Below are positions 1-5,228 of a DNA stretch of 5,228 bases, one piece after another (position 1 is the stretch's first letter; each line of letters opens with the position of its first letter). The notes under the pieces are model-generated. The model was not told where the DNA came from. It saw nothing but the letters and a program-made list of their open reading frames with translations, and searched no databases. A program made the translations under genes and the position numbers. The DNA comes from Bacteroidia bacterium (lineage in GTDB: Bacteria; Bacteroidota; Bacteroidia; Bacteroidales; BM520), in the NCBI GenBank assembly GCA_009930445.1, contig RZYD01000190.1, forward strand, positions 1 through 5,228, written 5' to 3'.

Positions 1-14
1 ATCCGATTGCTGAG

Positions 15-61
15 TTTTGTGCAAAAGTAATTTTTTTATGGGTCGGTTTTATGTAATTTCG
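15..61 (+). promoter_or_regulatory. Candidate Bacteroidota-type promoter for the pcm-led gene cluster
   Basis: A TAATTTCG at 54-61 matches 7 of 8 positions of the Bacteroidota -7 consensus TAnnTTTG. A T-run at 31-37 offers a TTTT in place of the -33 TTTG at the expected spacing of about 19 bp. A transcript starting just downstream would have a leader of roughly 20-25 nt before the pcm ATG at 92, and no Shine-Dalgarno sequence is visible there, as is common in this phylum. A perfect inverted repeat TTTTG-tg-CAAAA lies at 15-26, upstream of these boxes. Assigning this as the promoter is inference from consensus matching only. Confidence 0.45.
22..29 (-). promoter_or_regulatory. Candidate -7 box facing left (divergent promoter)
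   Basis: Read on the minus strand, bases 29 down to 22 give TACTTTTG, an exact match to the Bacteroidota -7 consensus TAnnTTTG. No matching -33 TTTG is visible about 19 bp upstream of it (around 49-52), so support is partial. If real, it would drive a gene lying left of the window and diverging from pcm. No start codon for such a gene is visible within bases 1-20. Confidence 0.3.
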
Positions 62-91
62 CACCACTTTTTAACCATGGATTGTTAACGA

Positions 92-751
92 ATGATTGAG
101 GATAATTTCAGACACAAGGGACTTCGGAAAAAGCTTGCTAAAACGGTTGCGACAAAAGGAATACATTCGATGATGGTATTAAAGGCCATCGAAGAAGTTC
201 CCCGTCATGCCTTTTTCAACTCCTCGTTTCTGGAATTCGCTTACGACGACAAACCCTTTCCCATTGGATGTGGGCAAACCATCTCCCAACCCTATACGGT
301 TGCTTTTCAGTCGGAGTTACTACAGGTTGAAAAAGGGATGAAAGTACTGGAAATTGGAACCGGATCAGGTTACCAGGCCTGCATATTGGCGCACATGGGA
401 GCAAAAGTTTTCACTATCGAACGGCATCGGAACCTGTACCTTAAAGCAAAAAAAAGTATCGATGAATTAGGCTACAGAATTCAATGTTTTTATGGTGACG
501 GATTTGAGGGTCTGCCCACTTTTGCACCTTTTCAACGAATTATTGTAACTGCAGCCGCTCCCCATATTCCGGAGGCGCTGGTCGATCAACTGGCTCCCGA
601 CGGAATAATTGTTATTCCGGTGGAAGCCGGGGGATTTCAGGTGATGCAAACACTGAAAAAAATGAATGACGGAACGCTTCATTCGGAAAGTCACGGACAC
701 TTTAAGTTTGTTCCCATGCTATCGGATAAAGACAACAATGTAAAATCATAA
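92..751 (+). CDS. pcm: Protein-L-isoaspartate O-methyltransferase
   Basis: This cytosolic repair enzyme uses SAM to methylate the alpha-carboxyl of L-isoaspartyl residues (and D-aspartyl residues in some members), starting their conversion back to L-aspartate in aged proteins. The 219-residue length is close to the family norm (E. coli Pcm is 208). The family signature GQTISQPYTVA is at residues 61-71. SAM motif I, VLEIGTGSGYQ, is at 85-95; the acidic end of strand 2 (TIER) at 108-111; YGDG at 134-137; and the post-motif stretch RIIVTAAAPHIP at 149-160. The FVPML near residue 206 matches the usual C-terminal FVPL. The ATG at 92 leaves a complete N-terminal helical region and has no Shine-Dalgarno. 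It is the first gene of the plus-strand cluster. The prmC start follows 9 nt after its TAA, in the same reading frame. Identification is secure. Confidence 0.96.
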   Translation: MIEDNFRHKGLRKKLAKTVATKGIHSMMVLKAIEEVPRHAFFNSSFLEFAYDDKPFPIGCGQTISQPYTVAFQSELLQVEKGMKVLEIGTGSGYQACILAHMGAKVFTIERHRNLYLKAKKSIDELGYRIQCFYGDGFEGLPTFAPFQRIIVTAAAPHIPEALVDQLAPDGIIVIPVEAGGFQVMQTLKKMNDGTLHSESHGHFKFVPMLSDKDNNVKS

Positions 752-760
752 ACCCAGCCA

Positions 761-1639
761 GTGTCACCTCACACATCCCATACAATCCGGAACATTACGC
801 AACGCATAACTGAAGCCCTCAGGCCCGTTTATCCTACAGAAGAATGTACAGAAATAGTGCGTCTTCTGCTGGAGGAAGTTACCGGCCTCAGCAGGGTGCA
901 ACTTCTGGCCAGCCCCTTACACCCTCTTACGGAAAATGAAGAAAAAAACCTAACAGAGGCTCTTTACCGTCTTCAACACCATGAACCCATTCAATACATT
1001 CTCGGAAAAACATGGTTTTATGGCTTTCCACTTACCGTTAACCGGAACGTACTTATTCCACGCCCCGAAACGGAAGAGCTGGTAACCATGGCCATGCAGG
1101 AATTCACTAAAAATCATGCTCTCCCCCCTGTCGTGCTCGACGCAGGAACCGGCTCTGGGTGTATAGCAATCGCTATAAAATCGCTTAATCCACAAATGAA
1201 AGTTGCCGCATTCGACTTATCAGCGGCCGCACTGGAAGTAGCCCGTTTAAATGCAGCATCAATCAGCGCCGAAATTCATTTCTTCAGAGATAATATCGTT
1301 GCTTTCTCCGGACTTCCGCTATCGGAAAAATCCGGCTTTCTGATTTCCAACCCCCCATATATTATGGAAAAGGAAAAAGAACAGATGCGGCCCAATGTCG
1401 TAAAGTTTGAACCCGGCTCAGCCTTGTTTGTCAGTGATGATGACCCACTGATTTATTACCGCGGACTGAAAGCCATAGCCCAAAAATGGGTTATTAGCGG
1501 CGGGTTCCTGTTTTTTGAGATCAATGAATCGCTGGAAAAAGAAATGCGCAATTTGTTTAACGAACCTAATTTTTACGATATTGCAGTAGAAAAAGATATG
1601 CGCGGTAAGCCGCGGTTTTTCCGCTGCAGAAAAGCATAA
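761..1639 (+). CDS. prmC: Peptide chain release factor N5-glutamine methyltransferase
   Basis: PrmC (HemK) uses SAM to methylate the glutamine of the GGQ motif in release factors RF1 and RF2, which raises peptide-release efficiency. The 292 residues have the family layout. A helical N-terminal RF-binding domain covers about 10-80 and ends in EPIQYILG at 75-82. The family linker LIPRPETEELV is at 98-108, SAM motif I (LDAGTGSGCIAIA) at 126-138, the strand-2 acid at D152, and the catalytic NPPY motif at 197-200. The latter binds the target glutamine amide in known structures. The start is GTG: a stop codon lies 4 codons upstream in frame, and the next in-frame ATG (residue 110) would delete the whole N-terminal domain. 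The gene sits 9 nt after pcm and 14 nt before the transporter, so cotranscription is likely. A GC-rich hairpin at 1609-1627 lies inside the 3' end of the coding region but has no U-tract. Confidence 0.95.
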   Translation: MSPHTSHTIRNITQRITEALRPVYPTEECTEIVRLLLEEVTGLSRVQLLASPLHPLTENEEKNLTEALYRLQHHEPIQYILGKTWFYGFPLTVNRNVLIPRPETEELVTMAMQEFTKNHALPPVVLDAGTGSGCIAIAIKSLNPQMKVAAFDLSAAALEVARLNAASISAEIHFFRDNIVAFSGLPLSEKSGFLISNPPYIMEKEKEQMRPNVVKFEPGSALFVSDDDPLIYYRGLKAIAQKWVISGGFLFFEINESLEKEMRNLFNEPNFYDIAVEKDMRGKPRFFRCRKA

Positions 1640-1653
1640 AACAGAACAAAGGA

Positions 1654-2502
1654 ATGACCTTTTTACTCCTCGTAATCATTGCAAGTACAGGGATTATTAT
1701 ATCCTTTAAACTGTTTCCCCGCTATAAGGTGGACAGGGATCAGGCCATTACGATTAACTATTTGACTGCCAGCATATTTGGAATTCTAACCAACACAGCA
1801 CATACAAGCCTACCTGAAATTGGCCGTGCCGATTGGTTTTATTTTGCGCTGCTGGTTGGGCCTGTCCTGATTATCGGTTTTTACCTGTTCGCATTATCGG
1901 CGCAAATGGCAGGGGTAGCTGTAACCGCTATCGGTTCACGAATGTCGGTAGTCATTCCGGTACTATCGGGTTTTTTACTTTTTGGCGATACAGCCGGCCC
2001 GACAAAAATCGCCGGAATTTTGCTCGCTTTGGTAGCCTTGTATCTTACATCAAAAAAAGAAACAACAAAAAAAATTGAAAAAAAAACCCTTTTCTTACCG
2101 CTGATGCTGTTTTTCGCAGCCGGATTCAACGATACGCTAATCAAAATGGCTCAGGAATGGTACATTACCAACGATTACCTCGAATTCCTCTCTACCGCTT
2201 TCTTCTTTGCTTTTCTTATCGGAGTAATCCTTCTGATTTTCAAAAAGAAACTTCGATCAATCTCCTTTTCAACAGTTGCCGGAGGGATTATTGTGGGCAT
2301 CATTAATTTCGGTTCCATTCTTTTTTTACTTCGGGGACTAGCGCTTATTGAAGTATCGACCTTTATGCCGCTCTACAATGTATCGGTGGTTGCCCTCTCG
2401 GCACTCATCGGGTATGTTATTTTTAAAGAGCGGATATCGGCACTCAACTGGGCTGGAATTGCTCTGGCCATTTTATCCATTCTTTTAATTGCCATGAATT
2501 AA
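1654..2502 (+). CDS. EamA/DMT-superfamily membrane transporter
   Basis: The 282-residue protein is very hydrophobic, and about ten membrane segments can be drawn. They lie near residues 1-21, 30-47, 61-83, 88-110, 117-133, 143-165, 176-195, 207-232, 236-257 and 265-281, the two-times-five arrangement of EamA-type drug/metabolite transporters. The two halves end similarly, with a short acidic turn before the last helix (LLFGD near 108-112, VIFKERIS near 255-262). This is the usual EamA repeat feature. A lysine-rich cytosolic loop, residues about 133-142, separates the halves. It is encoded by three long A-runs of 7, 8 and 9 bases at 2052-2058, 2067-2074 and 2078-2086. Substrate cannot be deduced; characterised relatives export amino acids, metabolites or drugs. 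It begins 14 nt after prmC. An AAAGGA abuts the ATG too closely to be a normal Shine-Dalgarno. The family call is firm, the role unknown. Confidence 0.9.
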   Translation: MTFLLLVIIASTGIIISFKLFPRYKVDRDQAITINYLTASIFGILTNTAHTSLPEIGRADWFYFALLVGPVLIIGFYLFALSAQMAGVAVTAIGSRMSVVIPVLSGFLLFGDTAGPTKIAGILLALVALYLTSKKETTKKIEKKTLFLPLMLFFAAGFNDTLIKMAQEWYITNDYLEFLSTAFFFAFLIGVILLIFKKKLRSISFSTVAGGIIVGIINFGSILFLLRGLALIEVSTFMPLYNVSVVALSALIGYVIFKERISALNWAGIALAILSILLIAMN

Positions 2503-2580
2503 TGAATTTATAAGAAACAACGCAACCTTTTGGGCAAATTACAGTTAAACAATTATTGTAAATTCTTATCAATAACAAAC

Positions 2581-4371
2581 ATGAAGTTATTTACGGTATT
2601 CATTCTTTCTACACTAACTGCTATGGTTTTTACTTCATGCACGCAACAGCGTCCTGACTATATGAAAATCCGGATTATTGAAACATCAGATGTTCACGGA
2701 GCGCTCTTTCCCGTCGATTTTTTAAACGATAACCAACCCATCGCCTCACTGGCGAACATTACCACGTACATCAAGAAACAGCAACAAAAAAAAGGGCTGG
2801 AACTCGTGTTGCTCGATAACGGGGATTTCCTGCAGGGAGACCCATCGGTGTATTACAGCAACTTCATCGATACCACTTCAAGACACATCTGTGCTGATAT
2901 TTTTAACTATCTCCACTATGATGCGGTATGCATAGGAAACCACGATATTGAGCCAGGCCATAGTGTCTACGACAAGCTGGCCAGTGAAATGCAAATGCCC
3001 TTGTTAGGAGCCAATGCGGTTACTGATTCTACGGGTGAGCCCTATTTTACCCCGTACAAAATCATCACCCGACAAGGGGTAAAAATTGCCGTTCTAGGCC
3101 TCATAACCCCGGCAATACCGAATTGGTTGCCAGAAAAACTATGGGAAGGAATGCATTTTGAAGATATGATTCTCTCCGCAAGAAAATGGGTTAAAATTAT
3201 TCAGGAACAAGAAAACCCCGATCTGCTTATTGGTTTGTTTCATGCCGGAATTGATTACAGCTACAATGGACAACATGAGGCTTCGGAAAAGAATGAAAAT
3301 GCCAGCCAACTGGTGGCAGAACTGGTTCCGGGTTTTGATGTAATTCTGGTAGGACACGACCATCACGGCTGGAACAAAACAATACTCAACCGCCAGAATA
3401 AAGAAGTACTCCTGTTAGGTCCCACCAGCAGAGCCCGCGATATTGCCGTGGTGGATATTGAACTCTTTTATAATCCGGCGAACGATACATACGACAAAGA
3501 AATCAGCGGGAACCTGTTTTCCATGACAGATCAGGAACCCGATGCAGGGTACATGGAAAAATTTGGCTACTTTGAAAAAAACACACAAGCGTATGTCTCG
3601 GAGCCTGTAGGTGAATTTACACGCGACATCGATTCAAAACCGGCCCTTTTCGGGAATGCCGAATTCACCGACCTGATTCATCAATTACAACTTGATTTAA
3701 CCGATGCCGAAATTTCGTTTACCTCCCCCCTTTCATTTAACACTACCATAGCGAAAGGAAAAATCTTTGTAAAAGATCTCTTTAAACTTTATCGGTTTGA
3801 AAACCTTCTGTACACAATGAAACTTACCGGATCAGAAATCCATGCGTTTCTGGAATATAGTTACGGAAACTGGTATGGACAAATGTATTCAGAAGAGGAT
3901 CATTTACTAAATTACAAACGCGACGAATTTGGGAAAATAGCACGGGCGGATAATAATGGCAGGGCACTACTGGCCGGTCAGTATTTCAATTATGCAGCAG
4001 CGGCAGGGCTCGACTACACCGTAGACATTACAAAACCAGCCGGCGAACGGGTCGAAATTCTACAAATGAGCAATGGAAAACCCTTTGACCGGAATAAAAT
4101 CTATCGGGTAGCTATGAATTCATACCGCGGCAATGGGGGTGGAGGACACCTTACTAAAGGTGCAGGAATTCCTGAACAGGAATTGCCGGCAAGGATGATT
4201 TTTACAACAGAAAAAGACCTCCGGTATTATCTTCATCAATGGCTAACGAAAAATTCGCCAGTTACACCAACCCGTTTTAACAATTGGAAAGTAATCCCTG
4301 AAAATCTGGCCGAAAAAGGCAAACAAAACGATATCCAACTGCTTTTTGGCAATAACTACCCATTCGAATGA
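2581..4371 (+). CDS. 5'-nucleotidase / 2',3'-cyclic phosphodiesterase-family lipoprotein
   Basis: This is a two-domain metallophosphoesterase of the UshA/CpdB family, which removes phosphate from nucleotides (and in some members opens 2',3'-cyclic nucleotides) outside the cytoplasm. The ATG at 2581 gives 596 residues and a lipoprotein signal, with a hydrophobic stretch to F17 then TSC with the lipidated cysteine at C20. A TTG at 2530 would add 17 residues ahead of the signal and is not favoured. Metal-ligand motifs occur in order: D37-x-H39 (SDVHG), D82 in NGDF, G119-N-H-D122, H221 in FHAGID, and GHDHH at 258-262. The C-terminal substrate-binding domain starts near 338 and includes NSYRGNGGGG at 513-522, similar to the nucleotide-binding loop of CpdB-like enzymes. 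The 78-nt gap upstream is the largest in the cluster. The TGA overlaps the HIT start. Exact substrate, and whether the protein faces the periplasm or the cell surface, cannot be read from sequence. Confidence 0.9.
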   Translation: MKLFTVFILSTLTAMVFTSCTQQRPDYMKIRIIETSDVHGALFPVDFLNDNQPIASLANITTYIKKQQQKKGLELVLLDNGDFLQGDPSVYYSNFIDTTSRHICADIFNYLHYDAVCIGNHDIEPGHSVYDKLASEMQMPLLGANAVTDSTGEPYFTPYKIITRQGVKIAVLGLITPAIPNWLPEKLWEGMHFEDMILSARKWVKIIQEQENPDLLIGLFHAGIDYSYNGQHEASEKNENASQLVAELVPGFDVILVGHDHHGWNKTILNRQNKEVLLLGPTSRARDIAVVDIELFYNPANDTYDKEISGNLFSMTDQEPDAGYMEKFGYFEKNTQAYVSEPVGEFTRDIDSKPALFGNAEFTDLIHQLQLDLTDAEISFTSPLSFNTTIAKGKIFVKDLFKLYRFENLLYTMKLTGSEIHAFLEYSYGNWYGQMYSEEDHLLNYKRDEFGKIARADNNGRALLAGQYFNYAAAAGLDYTVDITKPAGERVEILQMSNGKPFDRNKIYRVAMNSYRGNGGGGHLTKGAGIPEQELPARMIFTTEKDLRYYLHQWLTKNSPVTPTRFNNWKVIPENLAEKGKQNDIQLLFGNNYPFE

Positions 4372-4844
4372 GCAACACCTGTCCATTTTGCTCGGCTGCA
4401 ATCCGGGCAGCCCTCTTCGCCGAAAATCAATACTGTATGGCGGTTTACAATATAGCGCCCATACTTCCCGGGCACAGCATGGTAATTCCAAAGACTCATT
4501 ACCAAAGCATTCACGAATTACCGGAAGTGGAATTGCAGGCATTTTTTTTATTTGCACGAAAAATCACTGATTTTCTGGTCACCTATTTTCATGGCACGGG
4601 CTTCGACTGGAGTTTGCAGGAAGGTAAAGAAGCCGGCCAGAGCATTAATCATGTACATCTGCATATTATTCCCCGTCGTCAGGGAGACCTGGAGTCGCCG
4701 GGGGCATGGTACCGGAAGCTGCAAAATGCACAAGGCATTGAAATCGACCAGAAAGATCGAAAAAAACTGGATCCGGAAAAAATGGATACCATTCGCCATG
4801 CATTACGGGAAAGCTTTCAGCACTTTACAGGAAAAACAGAATAA
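4368..4844 (+). CDS. HIT-family nucleotide hydrolase, Fhit-like (probable dinucleoside polyphosphate hydrolase)
   Basis: The 158-residue cytosolic protein carries the histidine-triad motif H95-x-H97-x-H99 within NHVHLHIIPR. It resembles human Fhit (Ap3A hydrolase) more than HinT. Against Fhit as I recall it, residues 28-115 align without gaps at a constant offset of one. N28, H36, Q84, H95, H97, H99 and Y115 then correspond to Fhit N27, H35, Q83, H94, nucleophile H96, H98 and Y114. The stretches FHGT (74-77) and EAGQ (88-91) are also shared. Fhit-type enzymes split Ap3A or Ap4A, releasing AMP through a nucleotidyl-histidine intermediate. An N-terminal C5-P-F-C8, with H44 and H95, could form the zinc site seen in some bacterial HIT proteins. 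The ATG overlaps the preceding TGA (ATGA), suggesting translational coupling to the nucleotidase. The last 20 bp overlap a convergent gene. HIT membership is certain; substrate is inferred. Confidence 0.93.
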   Translation: MSNTCPFCSAAIRAALFAENQYCMAVYNIAPILPGHSMVIPKTHYQSIHELPEVELQAFFLFARKITDFLVTYFHGTGFDWSLQEGKEAGQSINHVHLHIIPRRQGDLESPGAWYRKLQNAQGIEIDQKDRKKLDPEKMDTIRHALRESFQHFTGKTE

Positions 4845-5228
4845 CTCCCCCAACGGCAATAATCGCCCCAAAGACCTCACGCCAGGTAACGGATTCGTGA
4901 AAAAAAGCCACCGATAAGGGAATTATCAATACCGGATTTACGGCCATAATGGATGAGGCCACACCGGTAGAAGTGTGTTGTATCGCCAGCAGAGAAAAGG
5001 AGACCCCCAGAAAAGGCCCGATAAAAGCACCTACCGTCGTGGCAGTCATGGCCCGTGAATCGGAAAGGGCAGCCCGGAGGCGCTTCCAACGGCCGGTCAC
5101 GGTGAACAACACCCCAAAACCGAGGGTAGCAGCAATCACACGAATATAGGATGAAGAAAAAGGATCATGATCCTGCATCCCCACTTTACTCAGCACCATA
5201 CCTCCGGCCTGCCCGAAAGCCCCTCCCA
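4825..5228 (-). CDS. EamA/DMT-family transporter, C-terminal half (runs off the right edge)
   Basis: The minus-strand frame is open from the right edge to a TAA at 4827-4825, giving 133 complete residues of the second half of an EamA-type permease. The methionine at 5199 is internal: the frame continues upstream as GGAFGQAGG, the usual start of the second five-helix repeat (consensus-like GQAGG-x-VLSK). Five helices are visible, around GGAFGQAGGMVLSKVGM, SYIRVIAATLGFGVLFTV, TTVGAFIGPFLGVSFSLL, GVASSIMAVNPVLIIPLSVA and VFGAIIAVGGVILFFL. The AFFHES before the last helix is the typical EamA acidic turn. The protein ends right after the last helix. Its last 20 bp overlap the HIT gene tail to tail. 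By hand count the region is about 54% G+C, higher than the rest of the window. It is not closely similar to the other EamA transporter here. Substrate unknown. Confidence 0.88.
   Translation of the reverse strand, partial: GGAFGQAGGMVLSKVGMQDHDPFSSSYIRVIAATLGFGVLFTVTGRWKRLRAALSDSRAMTATTVGAFIGPFLGVSFSLLAIQHTSTGVASSIMAVNPVLIIPLSVAFFHESVTWREVFGAIIAVGGVILFFL

Noticed and set aside
1609..1627. Hairpin near the end of prmC as a terminator
   Set aside because: GCGG-TTTTT-CCGC can pair, extended by GC/GC past a mismatch. It lies inside the coding region and is followed by AGAAAAGC rather than a U-tract, so it does not look like an intrinsic terminator.
1833..2144. Open frames on both strands inside the EamA gene
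   Set aside because: The translations are low-complexity or lack recognisable motifs. They lie entirely within a well-supported membrane-protein gene, so they are shadow frames.
2530..2580. Upstream TTG start extending the nucleotidase by 17 residues
   Set aside because: The extension puts polar and charged residues ahead of a clean lipoprotein signal beginning at the ATG at 2581. The ATG is a better start codon and gives a normal signal length with C20 lipidation.
2503..2580. Separate promoter in the 78-nt gap before the nucleotidase
   Set aside because: A TTTTG at 2528-2532 could be a -33 element. The nearby candidates TATTGTAA (2554) and TAAATTCT (2559) match TAnnTTTG poorly or at the wrong spacing. 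An internal promoter remains possible but is not supported well enough to list.
4163..4184. 12-bp palindrome CAGGAATTCCTG followed by a direct copy of its left arm (CAGGAATT)
   Set aside because: It lies wholly inside the nucleotidase coding sequence in a conserved-looking region (AGIPEQELPA). It has no partner elsewhere in the window that I could see, so chance is the simplest explanation.
4243..4917. Several other open frames overlapping the nucleotidase end and HIT gene
   Set aside because: None shows a domain motif, and all are explained by the HIT gene, which has a clear family signature throughout.
1..5228. Mobile element, CRISPR array, toxin-antitoxin pair, tRNA or other RNA gene
   Set aside because: I saw no transposase or integrase motifs, no repeated spacers, no terminal inverted repeats and no cloverleaf-like sequence. 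The window is almost fully occupied by recognisable single-copy genes.

Overview
The window looks like an ordinary chromosomal stretch from a member of the Bacteroidota. Four things suggest this. The DNA is mostly a moderate 40-47% G+C. The genes lack clear Shine-Dalgarno sites and have A-rich leaders. TAnnTTTG-like -7 boxes lie upstream of the first gene. The proteins have a Bacteroidota flavour, including a lipoprotein signal ending in TSC on a 5'-nucleotidase-family enzyme. A genus cannot be assigned from the sequence alone; a marine or gut Bacteroidia relative is a guess.

Layout: bases 1-91 are a promoter-like leader, possibly divergent, with a second -7-like box facing left toward a gene outside the window. 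Five plus-strand genes then run head to tail from 92 to 4844. They are pcm (protein-L-isoaspartate methyltransferase), prmC (release-factor glutamine methyltransferase, GTG start), an EamA/DMT-family membrane transporter, an exported UshA/CpdB-type 5'-nucleotidase lipoprotein, and a HIT-family nucleotide hydrolase. Gaps between them are 9, 14 and 78 nt, and the last pair overlap by 4 nt (ATGA). This suggests one transcript, with a possible internal start in the 78-nt gap. On the minus strand a second EamA/DMT transporter enters from the right edge. It ends inside the last codons of the HIT gene, giving a 20-bp tail-to-tail overlap with no room for a conventional terminator.

Functionally, the first two genes are SAM-dependent methyltransferases acting on proteins: repair of damaged aspartyl/asparaginyl residues, and maturation of release factors. 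The last two plus-strand genes both handle nucleotides: an envelope phosphoesterase, and a cytosolic HIT hydrolase that keeps the key residues of eukaryotic Fhit (Ap3A hydrolase). Nothing in the window looks like a mobile element, CRISPR array, RNA gene or a clearly new system. The observations most worth a follow-up are the Fhit-like HIT protein with an added CxxC zinc-site signature, its tight coupling to the nucleotidase, and the convergent overlap with a more G+C-rich transporter gene.
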